DNA from: Meiothermus sp. Pnk-1
GTDB taxonomy: Bacteria > Deinococcota > Deinococci > Deinococcales > Thermaceae
Assembly: GCF_003226535.1 (NCBI RefSeq)
Contig: NZ_QKOB01000002.1
Coordinates: 1 to 64,000 of the forward strand
Reading direction: 5' to 3'
DNA length: 64,000 bases
The position numbers and the translations under genes were made by a program. The notes below the pieces were generated by a model that did no database searches, was not told the DNA's origin, and saw nothing but the letters and a program-made list of their open reading frames with translations. Shown here piece after piece: positions 1 to 8,096 of the stretch. Position 1 is the first letter of the stretch, and each line of letters opens with the position of its first letter.

Positions 1-168
<168 letters not shown>

Positions 169-281
169 TGAACGCGGTTTTTAAACCGCATTGGTTACCC
201 AAAGGATTGGGATTGTGGCTTTGGTGGTTCCTAACCTGTGCTTTCAAGATTCCCGCATCACCCTTAGGCGACGCAAAGAAG

Positions 282-310
282 AGGGTATCAAAGGGGAGAG
301 TCTATGTCAA
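282..310 (-). promoter_or_regulatory. 16S rRNA promoter
   Basis: On the minus strand a perfect -35 TTGACA (310-305) is followed by a 17-base spacer and -10 TACCCT (287-282), about 115 bases upstream of the 16S 5' end. The ten-mer CTCTCCCCTT occurs twice 18 bases apart (318-309 and 300-291), once overlapping the -35 and once in the spacer. Spacing and position fit a strong housekeeping-sigma rRNA promoter with a leader. Confidence 0.8.
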
Positions 311-396
311 GGGGAGAGCTCGAGCGGGGAAGCCTACAGCGGCTTTTGAGGCCTGCTACGGGCTCTCGAGCTTCGCCGTCGCCCTCAAGGAGTAGG

Positions 397-1128
397 ATGG
401 ACGCCATGGACTTGTTGGTTATCGTGCCGCACCCCGACGACGAAGTCTTCGGGGCTGGAGGGACCCTCATTCAGTACGCTGAGCGGGGCCTCGAGACCGG
501 TCTGATCACCCTGACCAAAGGCGAAGCTGGTCGCACTCTAGGGCTTTGTGCACCGGAGGAACTCGCCGCGGTTCGCGCGGAGGAGCTGCGTCGGTCGGCG
601 GAAGTGCTTAAGGTGAGCCACTTGGAACTCTACGACTTCCCCAACGCCCGGCCCCCGATCACCCGAGAGGGAGAGGCGCGGGGAGTAGGGTTCGCCACCA
701 CCGCTGGGGTAGGGGACCACCCCGAGATCGCCGATCTTCTGCTGTGGCGCCTGGAGGTGCTGCGTCCTCGCGCTATCATCACCTTTGCGCCCAACGGCTC
801 CAATCGTCACCCCGATCACGTGGCGACCCACCGCTGGGTCAAACGGGCGGTGGAGCGCTCGGGCCGAAGGATCTCCCTCTTCTACTACGCCCCGCTCAGA
901 CCTTTACCCGAGTTCGCCGAGGGCTGGCTGCCTCCCACCCATATCCGCCGTATTCCTCTTGAGGTACTCGCTCAGAAGCTGCGCGCGATGGCCCAACACA
1001 AGACCCAAGCGCTTTCGGTGCTTCAGTTTATGGACCGCTTCGCCGAACGCCTTTACCTCGAGAGCTTTCACCTGGCTGGCTACGAGGGACCTATCCAGGA
1101 CGAGCTACTGTGGTACGCCAGGCCTTGA
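397..1128 (+). CDS. PIG-L family deacetylase (BshB-like)
   Basis: A 243-residue protein of the PIG-L / LmbE zinc deacetylase family, which removes acetyl groups from N-acetylglucosaminyl compounds. The N-terminal signature HPDDE is at residues 12-16 and the second metal motif HPDH follows in NRHPDHVATHR; these supply the zinc ligands and catalytic Asp. Length and the IITFAPNG...HPDH layout resemble BshB2 of bacillithiol synthesis, a thiol pathway known in Deinococcus-Thermus, so bacillithiol deacetylation is a reasonable but unproven role. The ATG at 397 has AAGGAG at 387-392; ATG 406 is an alternative. It diverges from the rRNA promoter. Confidence 0.85.
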   Translation: MDAMDLLVIVPHPDDEVFGAGGTLIQYAERGLETGLITLTKGEAGRTLGLCAPEELAAVRAEELRRSAEVLKVSHLELYDFPNARPPITREGEARGVGFATTAGVGDHPEIADLLLWRLEVLRPRAIITFAPNGSNRHPDHVATHRWVKRAVERSGRRISLFYYAPLRPLPEFAEGWLPPTHIRRIPLEVLAQKLRAMAQHKTQALSVLQFMDRFAERLYLESFHLAGYEGPIQDELLWYARP

Positions 1129-1145
1129 GCGCATTAAACTGGAGC

Positions 1146-1808
1146 ATGCGCCGATGGGCTATCCTGCTGGGGACGCTGCTGGGCTCGGCCTTAGGCCAAG
1201 GCTTCGGCTTTGTGTACTACATGGGGTTCACCTGGACCCTACCCACCGACCTCACCGTGGTGCAGCGAGGGTATCCTGATGCGGTGGTAAAGGGGGCTGA
1301 ATTCTCGGGGCGGGACTTTACCTACCCCTGGTACTACGGGGTGCGGCTATGGTACGGCGAAGCGGCGGGGCTTCGCTACGAGCTCGAGCTGATCCACCAC
1401 AAGCTTTACTTCGAGGGTGCTGTGGAAAACGCCGACCTCTTCGAACGTTTCACCGTCACCGATGGGTTTAATTACTTGCTGTTCAACCTGGCTTACCCGC
1501 TGAGCGATGGCCCTTTGCGGGCGGTAGGCCGGGTAGGGGTGGGGGTGATGCTGCCCCACCCCGAGACCGAGGTGCGCGGACAAGCCTACGGTGTGGATGG
1601 GGACTGGCGCTACTACCAGTTTGGCGGATTTGGGGCCCAGGTGGGAGTATCGGTAGAGCCGGTGGGCAGCGGGCCGATCGGTCTGACCGGAAACCTCGAG
1701 GGTAAGCTCACCCTCGCCTCGAGCCGCTTCACCATCGCCAACGGCTATGCCCAGGGATTCTTCTTTAGCCTCCACGGGGTTTTGGGCGTAGGGTTGCGTA
1801 GCCCCTAA
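1146..1808 (+). CDS. exported beta-barrel-like protein, unknown function
   Basis: A 220-residue protein not assigned to a family. It starts with a short signal peptide (MRRWAILLGTLLGSALG), and the rest is rich in alternating aromatic and glycine residues (FGFVYYMGFTW, RYYQFGGFGAQVGVSV) and ends GVLGVGLRSP, the look of a small outer-membrane beta-barrel; this is inference from composition. It follows the PIG-L gene by 17 bases and may share its transcript. The ATG at 1146 is chosen because it starts the signal peptide; an upstream GTG at 1110 would overlap the preceding gene. It converges on trmL with only 3 bases between stops. Confidence 0.7.
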   Translation: MRRWAILLGTLLGSALGQGFGFVYYMGFTWTLPTDLTVVQRGYPDAVVKGAEFSGRDFTYPWYYGVRLWYGEAAGLRYELELIHHKLYFEGAVENADLFERFTVTDGFNYLLFNLAYPLSDGPLRAVGRVGVGVMLPHPETEVRGQAYGVDGDWRYYQFGGFGAQVGVSVEPVGSGPIGLTGNLEGKLTLASSRFTIANGYAQGFFFSLHGVLGVGLRSP

Positions 1809-1811
1809 TCC

Positions 1812-2180
1812 CTATCCGTTGGCCCGGAGCTGACGCAGCGCTTCAAACAACTGGGGCAGCCCCCGGGTTTCGGGCCCGAAAAGCAGATAATCGCCCGGTT
1901 GGTAGTGCACCTGGGTGTACTCCTGAACGGCTTTGCTGCTGAAGGCCCAGATCCTGGGGTGCCCCGCTCCCAAAGTCTCGTTGAAGGCTTCCCACGAGTC
2001 GTGCAGCACGTAACGCACGTGATCCCAGTAGTCGAGCCCGGCCCGCTTGAGCTTGGGATCTCCCCAGCGAAAACCCAAAGGGCGGATCAGGTGGAGCTCG
2101 GCTCCGGCTGCCGCGCAAGTGCGGGCAATGTTGCCCGCGTTCTGGGGAATTTCGGGTTGGTACAAGACGACCTTGAGCAC
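1812..2180 (-). CDS. trmL: TrmL-like tRNA 2'-O-methyltransferase, C-terminally short
   Basis: SPOUT-class methyltransferase similar to TrmL, which 2'-O-methylates wobble C34/U34 in tRNA-Leu. Motif 1 (PQNAGNIARTCAAAGAELH) and motif 2 (LLFGPETRGLP) are clear. Family members are ~150-160 residues and end with a third motif (RSLNLSNAVAVVLYE-like) that completes the SAM-binding trefoil knot; this one stops after 122 residues (LRQLRANG), and no reading frame downstream restores the motif. It may be inactive. GTG start with TAAGTT six bases upstream (2192-2187), a leaderless arrangement. It converges on the exported protein gene. Confidence 0.75.
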   Translation of the reverse strand: MLKVVLYQPEIPQNAGNIARTCAAAGAELHLIRPLGFRWGDPKLKRAGLDYWDHVRYVLHDSWEAFNETLGAGHPRIWAFSSKAVQEYTQVHYQPGDYLLFGPETRGLPQLFEALRQLRANG

Positions 2181-2209
2181 CCCCCTAACTTACCCCGGGC
2201 GCCGGCGAT

Positions 2210-2560
2210 TTACGATACCGGGGTGACAGCGGCGGTGTCCTCTTCGCCGGTGCGGATCCGGTAGACTTTTTCCACCGGCAGGACGAAGATTTTACCGTCT
2301 CCCACCTCCCCAGTGCGGGCCGCCGCCATAATGGCCCGCACCGTGGGTCCTACGAAGGCGTCCGAGACCCCGATCTCCAACCGCACCTTCTCGTGCAGTT
2401 CCATCTTGACGGTGGTGCCCCGGTAGGTTTGTACCTCGTCGGTCTCTCCTCCATGGCCCTGTACCCGGCTGATGGAAAGCCCCCGCACTTCGGCTTTGAA
2501 CAGGGCCTCGAGTACCTCGTTGATCTTCTCCGGACGAACGATTGCGACCACCAGTTTCAT
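2210..2560 (-). CDS. glnK: PII nitrogen regulatory protein
   Basis: A 116-residue PII signal protein that binds ATP/ADP and 2-oxoglutarate and gates AmtB. The C-terminal signature GDGKIFVLPVEKVYRIRTGE is complete and the T-loop reads TYRGTTVKM. Tyr46 is present, but position 51, the tyrosine uridylylated in enteric GlnB/GlnK, is valine, and position 49 is Thr rather than the Ser phosphorylated in cyanobacteria. The ATG at 2560 has AGGAGG six bases upstream. It lies 14 bases downstream of amtB on the same strand, so the order is amtB-glnK, the reverse of the usual glnK-amtB. Confidence 0.95.
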   Translation of the reverse strand: MKLVVAIVRPEKINEVLEALFKAEVRGLSISRVQGHGGETDEVQTYRGTTVKMELHEKVRLEIGVSDAFVGPTVRAIMAAARTGEVGDGKIFVLPVEKVYRIRTGEEDTAAVTPVS

Positions 2561-2574
2561 GGGCCCTCCTATGG

Positions 2575-3936
2575 TCAAGCTTGGGGTTTGGGCTTGAGGG
2601 CAGCTTGCGGAAGCTCAGCTACCAAGATGGCCCCCTCCCCGCTGGTATAAGCCTCTTCCCCGTGCTGGGTCACGTCCATCCCAGTGGCCTCCTCCTTGGG
2701 GCTCGCCCTGAGCGGGGTGAGCAGTCCGATCAGCTTGAGCAGCACAAAGGTGCCCAAGGCGCTTACCATCACCGCGGTCCCGGCGGCCAGAGCTTGTACC
2801 AGCACCTGGTTGAGGTTACCTGCCACTAGCCCGTCGAACACCCCGTTGACCGACTTCTGGGCGAAGACCCCGGTCAGGATGGCCCCGGTGATTCCCCCTA
2901 CTCCGTGCCCGGCGAACACATCCAGCGAATCGTCGAGCTTGCTCCGCGCCCGCCATAGCAGCACGAAGTAGCTGGGAAAAGCAGCGATAGCCCCCAGCAC
3001 GATGGCAAATCCCGGAGCAATAAAGCCCGCCGCCGGGGTGATGGCGACCAACCCCACCACGATGGCGGTTGCCGCCCCCACCGCGGTGACCTTACCGCTG
3101 CGGCTCAAGTCCAGCAGGGCCCACGCCACCAAGGTAGCCATCGGGGCGAGCATAGTGTTGACGAAAGCCAAACTCCCGATCCCATTAGCGGCCAGAGCGC
3201 TTCCCCCGTTGAAGCCGAACCAACCGAACCACAGCAGGGCTGCTCCTAGAAGGGCAAAGGGAACGTTATGGGGCAGCATGGCCTGCCGGCCAAAATCCCG
3301 GCGCGGCCCCAACACCAGGGCAGCGATCAGGGCCGCCACCCCGGCGTTGATGTGCACCACTGTACCCCCGGCAAAATCCCAGGCTCCTAGCTGGGCCAGA
3401 AGACCCCCGCCCCAGACCATCTTGGCCATCACCGCGTAGACCGTGAAGCTCCATACGGTGATGAAGAGCAGATAAGCCGGGAAGCGCATACGGTCGATGA
3501 TGGCTCCCGAGATGAGCGCCGCGGTGATAATACAGAAGGTCATCTGGAAGCCCATGTAGAGCAGATGAGGTATGGTGAGGACGCTATCCACCACCGAGCC
3601 TTTGTTCTCCAGCCCTACGTTATGCAAAAGGGCCAGCGACAGGTCGCCGATGAATTTATTTCCCCCGGGCGATAGGGCCAGCGAGTAACCCAGGAGGGCC
3701 CAAGCGATGCCCACGAAGCCCAGAGCGGCGAAGCTCATCATCATGGTGTTGAGGGCGCTTTTGGCCCGCACCAAACCTCCATAGAAAAAGGCCAGCCCCG
3801 GGGTCATCAGCAACACCAGCGCGGTGGATATGAGCATCCAGGCGGTGTCGGCACCCGAAAGCTGCGGAGCTTCGGCGGCAAACGCCAGTGAGCCCAGCGC
3901 AAGGGCTGCGAGTAGAGCTGTACTCCAAACGGCCAT
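2575..3936 (-). CDS. amtB: ammonium transporter AmtB
   Basis: A 453-residue Amt/MEP/Rh family channel for ammonium uptake across the inner membrane. It begins with a signal-like segment (MAVWSTALLAALALGSLAFAAEA), followed by 11 predicted membrane helices. Family motifs include the MTPGLAFFYGGLVR stretch, the first pore histidine in FAGGTVVHINAGVAALIAAL and the second in FAGHGVGGITGAILTG. The ATG at 3936 is preferred over the upstream in-frame TTG because GGGAGGGG sits just before it. It is cotranscribed with the PII gene, fitting nitrogen-controlled uptake gated by PII. Confidence 0.96.
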   Translation of the reverse strand: MAVWSTALLAALALGSLAFAAEAPQLSGADTAWMLISTALVLLMTPGLAFFYGGLVRAKSALNTMMMSFAALGFVGIAWALLGYSLALSPGGNKFIGDLSLALLHNVGLENKGSVVDSVLTIPHLLYMGFQMTFCIITAALISGAIIDRMRFPAYLLFITVWSFTVYAVMAKMVWGGGLLAQLGAWDFAGGTVVHINAGVAALIAALVLGPRRDFGRQAMLPHNVPFALLGAALLWFGWFGFNGGSALAANGIGSLAFVNTMLAPMATLVAWALLDLSRSGKVTAVGAATAIVVGLVAITPAAGFIAPGFAIVLGAIAAFPSYFVLLWRARSKLDDSLDVFAGHGVGGITGAILTGVFAQKSVNGVFDGLVAGNLNQVLVQALAAGTAVMVSALGTFVLLKLIGLLTPLRASPKEEATGMDVTQHGEEAYTSGEGAILVAELPQAALKPKPQA

Positions 3937-3956
3937 TCCATCCCCTCCCAAGATCG

Positions 3957-3985
3957 AGCGTACAGGAGGGGGTGCATATTGTCAA
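3957..3985 (-). promoter_or_regulatory. amtB-glnK promoter
   Basis: Minus strand: -35 TTGACA (3985-3980), 17-base spacer, -10 TACGCT (3962-3957). The predicted start of transcription is only about 15 bases from the ATG, just ahead of the Shine-Dalgarno. Confidence 0.6.
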
Positions 3986-4155
3986 CACATTTTTGCTCAA
4001 GCGTTCGATTTTTGCTTGACGATATGCAAATAGAGACGGCTAAAACTGTAGATGATATTAGAGAACTTGCTAACTGAAAACTTTTCGCCGGACAACTTGT
4101 TAAACGTAACAGCTTCTACCCTATACCCTGGCAGGGGCTCTAGACTTAAGGAGAG

Positions 4156-5070
4156 ATGACCTCGAGGCAGCGCCGACTGCTTTACTTGCTGGCGGAGACC
4201 TACATCCGCACCCAGACCCCCGTGCCCTCAGGGATGCTGGCCGAGCGGATGGGGCTTTCCCCGGCGATGGCGCGCTACGAACTGATCGAGCTGGAACAGG
4301 CGGGACTCATCACCAAGCCGCACGCTTCGGCGGGGCGAATTCCAACCCGACAGGGGTTTCAGAGCTACGCCCTCTCGCTCTTACCCCCCAACCCCTTGCC
4401 GCAGACCACCCAGGATCAACTGGCGCAGGTGATCGAGGGGGCCGGGGCCCGACGCGAGGTGCTGCTGGTGCAGGTAGCGGCCCGGCTGTCACGCTACCCG
4501 GCGGTGTTGAGGCTCAAACCCCGCCGCGCCCCCCGCTTGCTCCAGGTCCACCTCTCCCTCCTGGGGACAGGGCAGGTGCTGGCGGTGGCAGTGCTCGAGG
4601 GGGGTCGGGTGCGTGAAGCCCGCCTAGAGGTTTCGTTCTCCCCCAGCGAAGCTCAGCTCGCCGAAGCTGAAGGGTTGCTCAAAGGGATTTTTGCGGCCGA
4701 AGCTCTTCCCACCCCATCCAATCCGGCGCTGCGCGACCTATTCGCGGCCTTGAGCCGAGCGTTCGCGCGGGGCGGCCTGGAGGAGTACCGGGAGGGCATG
4801 GGCCTTATCCTGAGTGAACCCGAGGCTCAAAATCCCGCTTTCGTGCGACAGGCTATCGAACTCTTTGAGGCCCCTAAAGACGAGCCGCTTACCCCGCCAG
4901 GTGGGGTGAACCTGCGGGTAGGGGAGGGCGGGGGGTTCTCGCTGGTGCAGGCGGGGATTGGGGTAGGCGAAGTGGTGGGCGAGCTGACCCTGCTCGGCCC
5001 GCTGCGGATGCGCTACGGGGAGGCCCTCTCGGTGGCCCACACCTTGGGCCGGGCCTACATGCGGGGTTAG
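4156..5070 (+). CDS. hrcA: heat-inducible transcription repressor HrcA
   Basis: A 304-residue HrcA-family repressor, which normally silences groE/dnaK operons at CIRCE sites. The N-terminal winged helix is typical (TSRQRRLLYLLAETYIRTQTP, then LSPAMARYELIELEQAGLI and PHASAGRIPT). The inserted dimerisation and GAF-like regions are shorter than in the ~340-residue Bacillus protein. AAGGAGAG precedes the ATG. It stands alone here: no chaperone gene is adjacent, and no CIRCE inverted repeat (TTAGCACTC/GAGTGCTAA) is found in the 4,000-4,155 region. It converges on the polyprenyl synthetase gene. Confidence 0.9.
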   Translation: MTSRQRRLLYLLAETYIRTQTPVPSGMLAERMGLSPAMARYELIELEQAGLITKPHASAGRIPTRQGFQSYALSLLPPNPLPQTTQDQLAQVIEGAGARREVLLVQVAARLSRYPAVLRLKPRRAPRLLQVHLSLLGTGQVLAVAVLEGGRVREARLEVSFSPSEAQLAEAEGLLKGIFAAEALPTPSNPALRDLFAALSRAFARGGLEEYREGMGLILSEPEAQNPAFVRQAIELFEAPKDEPLTPPGGVNLRVGEGGGFSLVQAGIGVGEVVGELTLLGPLRMRYGEALSVAHTLGRAYMRG

Positions 5071-5080
5071 TCCGACGAGG

Positions 5081-6079
5081 TCACGCTTCCCGGCGAACCA
5101 AGCGTTCCAGCAGCTGTAGGGTGGTTTGGGCGGCGTCCTGTTCGGGAAGCTCCGCCAAAATCGGGCGCAGGGCCTCGAGCCCTGCGGAGAGCCGGCGTTC
5201 GGCCTCCTCTCGAGCATAAGCTACCGCTCCGCTCTCCTGGAGGCGACGGTGCAGCCAGGCTACCTCCTGGGGGTTTTTGGCCTCGCGGGGGGTACGCAGC
5301 AACGTTTCCGCCCGGATGCGCTCTGGCTCGCTGGCCCGGGATAGCCAGTGCAGTAAAATCAGGGTGCGTTTTCCCTCCCAAAGGTCTCCGGCGATCTCTT
5401 TGCCGTACTTGGCGGGGTCGCCCTCGAGGTTGAGCACGTCGTCCATGATCTGAAAGCCAATCCCCAGGTTCAACCCGGCCTCGGTGTATACCTCCGGCGG
5501 CTCTTCCCCGGCGCTGAGGGCTCCCAGCCGCAAGGGGGCTACGGCGGTGTAGTAAGCGGCTTTCTGGGAGCACATCAGCAAGTAGTCTTGCTCGGTGAGG
5601 TCGAAGCGCTGCCCCTGCATCCAGCTCATCTCCAGGTGCTGCCCCTGGGCAGTGAGGTCTACCACCCGCACAAATTCGTCCAGCACCGAATAGGGAGCCC
5701 GCGCCTCGATCAGCATGGCCCACATCCGGGCGTGGAGGGCGTCTCCCGCGTTGAGGGCCAGCGGTACCCCGTAGAGGCGGTGCAGCGCGGGGCGGCCCCG
5801 GCGCTCTTCGGAGGCATCTTCGATGTCGTCGTGGATCAGGGCCCAGTTTTGGAACAGCTCAAGCGCAGCGGCTACCGGCAAAAGCCGCTCAAACTTGGCC
5901 CCAAAGGCCAACCCGGAATACACCAGGAGCATACCCCGCAGCATCTTGCCGCCGCGCTCGGGGTAATCGCGCAGCATCCGAGCATACTCCGCCAGCTCCG
6001 CCCGCTCGGCTTGTGTGGGATGAGGTAGGGCCGCAAGCATCCGGGCCTGGATTTGGGCGCGGAGGTCGTGGGGGTTCAC
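5081..6079 (-). CDS. polyprenyl (farnesyl/geranylgeranyl) diphosphate synthase
   Basis: A 332-residue trans-isoprenyl diphosphate synthase that condenses isopentenyl diphosphate with allylic diphosphates. The first aspartate-rich motif is DDIED (residues 84-88), followed by RRGRPALHRLYG; the second is IMDDVLNLEGD, with the GKRTLILL segment after it. Chain length cannot be read with certainty; a C20 or C15 product for carotenoid or quinone synthesis fits. It could use precursors from dxs, found elsewhere in this window. GTG start with TAGCAT six bases upstream (6091-6086), so probably leaderless. Confidence 0.9.
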   Translation of the reverse strand: MNPHDLRAQIQARMLAALPHPTQAERAELAEYARMLRDYPERGGKMLRGMLLVYSGLAFGAKFERLLPVAAALELFQNWALIHDDIEDASEERRGRPALHRLYGVPLALNAGDALHARMWAMLIEARAPYSVLDEFVRVVDLTAQGQHLEMSWMQGQRFDLTEQDYLLMCSQKAAYYTAVAPLRLGALSAGEEPPEVYTEAGLNLGIGFQIMDDVLNLEGDPAKYGKEIAGDLWEGKRTLILLHWLSRASEPERIRAETLLRTPREAKNPQEVAWLHRRLQESGAVAYAREEAERRLSAGLEALRPILAELPEQDAAQTTLQLLERLVRREA

Positions 6080-6156
6080 GCATCTATGCTACAAGGAGGG
6101 TGTCGCACACCATAAACGCGGGGAATCACCAGGTGGTATAGACGCTTTTGCGGGCC

Positions 6157-6162
6157 TATACT
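6157..6162 (+). promoter_or_regulatory. -10 box of a leaderless transcript
   Basis: TATACT lies seven bases before the ATG at 6170 and there is no Shine-Dalgarno, the leaderless layout seen repeatedly in this window. Confidence 0.6.
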
Positions 6163-6169
6163 TGGCTCC

Positions 6170-6871
6170 ATGACCCGTAATGCCTATGGCTGGCTTTACG
6201 ACAGGATCTATAGCTATAAGGATTACCGGGCCGAGGCCGGGGCTGTCCATGCGCTGATCCAGCGGGTAAATCCGGGGGCAAAAAGCTTGCTCGAGGTGGC
6301 CTGTGGCACCGGGAAGCACCTCGAGCACCTAAAAGCCCACTACCAGGCGGTCGGGCTCGACCTCGAGACAGAACAGCTCGAGGAGGCCCGCCGGCGCAAC
6401 CCCGAGGTTCCCTTCTACCAAGGGGATATGCGGACGTTCGACCTGGGGCGCACCTTCGACGCGGTGACCTGTTTGTTCAGCGCCATTGGATACGCAGGTG
6501 GCGTGGAGGGGCTCGAGGCGGCGGTATGCACGATGGCCCGCCACTTGAACCCCGGTGGGGTATTGTTGCTGGAGCCCTGGCTCTTGCCCGAAGTATGGCA
6601 GAATAACCGCCCCCACGCACTTTTTGTCGATGAACCCGACCTCAAGGTGGCCCGGATGAACGTGAGCCGCCAGGAGGGGCGCGAGAGCGTGCTCGAGTTC
6701 CATTACTTGATCGCCACCCCCCAAGGCGTCGAGAGCTTCACCGAGGAGTTGCGCCTGTTTTTGTTCACCCAGGAGGAGTACCTGGAGGCGTTTAGAAGGG
6801 CGGGGCTCGAGGTCGAACACGACCCCCAGGGGCTTACCGGGCGGGGGCTATATGTGGGGAAGAAAGCGTAG
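6170..6871 (+). CDS. class I SAM-dependent methyltransferase
   Basis: A 233-residue Rossmann-fold methyltransferase. Motif I is SLLEVACGTGKHLEHL (near residues 39-54), the ribose-binding acidic residue is in AVGLDLE, and motif II/III follow as FDAVTCLFSAIGY and LNPGGVLLLEPW. Overall it resembles the small-molecule N-methyltransferases of the DesVI/TylM1 type, but no sugar or antibiotic genes are nearby, so the substrate is unknown. It is flanked by a divergent prenyl synthase and the GNAT cluster leader and is probably a single-gene transcript. Confidence 0.85.
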   Translation: MTRNAYGWLYDRIYSYKDYRAEAGAVHALIQRVNPGAKSLLEVACGTGKHLEHLKAHYQAVGLDLETEQLEEARRRNPEVPFYQGDMRTFDLGRTFDAVTCLFSAIGYAGGVEGLEAAVCTMARHLNPGGVLLLEPWLLPEVWQNNRPHALFVDEPDLKVARMNVSRQEGRESVLEFHYLIATPQGVESFTEELRLFLFTQEEYLEAFRRAGLEVEHDPQGLTGRGLYVGKKA

Positions 6872-6937
6872 ATACCCCCGGCTTGCCAAGGGGGCAGCCT
6901 GTATGCGACTATGAGGGACCGAGGAGGTAAACCGCAG

Positions 6938-7024
6938 ATGATGATCCCGCATTGCTACCTATCTGCCGAAGCCTTGGGCGTCGTCGAAGCGGTATCCCTT
7001 CGGGTTGTTACGCTATCAACATAA
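6938..7024 (+). CDS. possible 28-residue leader peptide
   Basis: A short ORF (begins MMIPHCYLSAEALG, ends VVTLST, TAA stop) with a strong Shine-Dalgarno GAGGAGG at 6921-6927, ten bases upstream. It ends 16 bases before two competing hairpins and ~100 bases before the first GNAT gene. That arrangement suggests a regulatory leader. Against this, bases 6990-7002 (GTATCCCTTCGG) recur in the repeat-rich region near 39,180, so part of the ORF may be repeat debris. No similarity to known leader peptides is recognised. Confidence 0.35.
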   Translation: MMIPHCYLSAEALGVVEAVSLRVVTLST

Positions 7025-7040
7025 CGAAGTACGCGTATAT

Positions 7041-7081
7041 GTCCGGGGGGATACCAAAACCCCCGGACGTTGTTTTGGTAT
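7041..7081 (+). promoter_or_regulatory. two mutually exclusive hairpins before the GNAT operon
   Basis: Hairpin A pairs GTCCGGGGG (7041-7049) with CCCCCGGAC (7060-7068). Hairpin B pairs ATACCAAAAC (7051-7060) with GTTTTGGTAT (7072-7081). Both are perfect (9 and 10 bp), but the arms are interleaved in the order A5-B5-A3-B3, so they must either exclude each other or form a very tight pseudoknot. The GNAT Shine-Dalgarno lies 27 bases further on. An attenuation or translation switch is inferred. Confidence 0.5.
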
Positions 7082-7121
7082 GACCGAGCCACCCTGGACT
7101 CGAGCCCAAAGGAGCCCCCGC

Positions 7122-8096
7122 ATGAACCCCAACCTCAAAATTCGCCCCTTCGACTTCAGCGAAGCTGATTACGCCGCTTATGTGGCAATCTACAACGCCG
7201 CCCATCCCGAGGCGAACCGTACCGTGGAGAACCTGCGCTTTCTGGACCGGACGCGCAAACCCGAAGACCTGCCGACCCGTTTCCTGGCCGAAGACCAGGG
7301 CCGGGCGGTAGGGCTCGTCTCCTATGAGCGCCCCTTCTACAACCCAGGGCCAGACCGCCACCCCTCGCTCCGCTCGGCGAAACCACGCCTCGAGGTGCAT
7401 TACCGGGTGCGTCCCGGCTACGAGGCCCTCGCCGAGCCCTTGTGGGGTTTCCTGATGGAGCAGCTCAGGCCCCACACGCCGACCCTCCTGATGACCCAGG
7501 GCCGCGAGGACTGGCCCGAGGTGGCTTTTTACCTGCGCCAAGGGTTCCGCGAGCTAGACCGGATGTGGGCTTCCACCCTCGACCTCGAGACCTTCGACCC
7601 CAAGCCGCTCGAGCGCCCCCTAGCCCAAGGCATTACCCTCAGCACCCTGAGCGAGTTGCCCTACCGGGACAAGGCCTGGCTGCGCCAGCACTACGAACTC
7701 ATCATCGAACTGTTGCAAGGCGTGCCCTCCGCCGAACCGGTGGTGCCCTGGGACTTCGAGACCTGGCTCGAGCGGACCCTACAGAGTCCGGATTTACTCC
7801 CTGAGGGCTACTTCATCGCTGTGGAGGGGGAACGGCAGGTGGGAGTGTCCCAGCTCTGGAAGTCGAGCCGCCCGCAGACCCTCCAGACTGGGTTAACCGG
7901 GGTGCTGGCCTCCTACCGCCGCCGGGGAATCGCCTTGGCCCTCAAGCTCCAGGCCGCCCGCTTCGCCAAAGCCTATGGGGTGCGCTACCTCCGCACCAAT
8001 AACCACTCGGTCAATCGGCCCATGCTCGCTATCAACGAGGCGATGGGCTTTGTCAAGGAACCGGCCTTCGTCACCTTGGTGAAGGAGATGACATGA
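7122..8096 (+). CDS. GNAT acetyltransferase 1 (two-domain)
   Basis: A 324-residue protein with two GNAT folds in tandem, of which the C-terminal one is better conserved: the acetyl-CoA loop reads TGVLASYRRRGIALALKL and is followed by RTNNHSVNRPMLAINEAMGF. The N-terminal half has a weaker GNAT trace. The ATG at 7122 has AAAGGAG at 7108-7114. The gene is first of an overlapping trio (ATGA overlap with the next). It is a paralogue of GNAT 2, sharing GVSQLWK, TGLTGV and NRPMLAINEA blocks. Substrate unknown; a detoxifying small-molecule acetylase (mycothiol synthase-like architecture) is one possibility. Confidence 0.82.
   Translation: MNPNLKIRPFDFSEADYAAYVAIYNAAHPEANRTVENLRFLDRTRKPEDLPTRFLAEDQGRAVGLVSYERPFYNPGPDRHPSLRSAKPRLEVHYRVRPGYEALAEPLWGFLMEQLRPHTPTLLMTQGREDWPEVAFYLRQGFRELDRMWASTLDLETFDPKPLERPLAQGITLSTLSELPYRDKAWLRQHYELIIELLQGVPSAEPVVPWDFETWLERTLQSPDLLPEGYFIAVEGERQVGVSQLWKSSRPQTLQTGLTGVLASYRRRGIALALKLQAARFAKAYGVRYLRTNNHSVNRPMLAINEAMGFVKEPAFVTLVKEMT

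Noticed and set aside
4000-4155. CIRCE operator upstream of hrcA
   Set aside because: No TTAGCACTC/GAGTGCTAA inverted repeat, even with mismatches, was found in this stretch.
7041-7068. GTCCGGGGG hairpin as an intrinsic terminator of the methyltransferase gene
   Set aside because: No U-run follows, and its loop is part of a second perfect stem, so a switch is a better reading.
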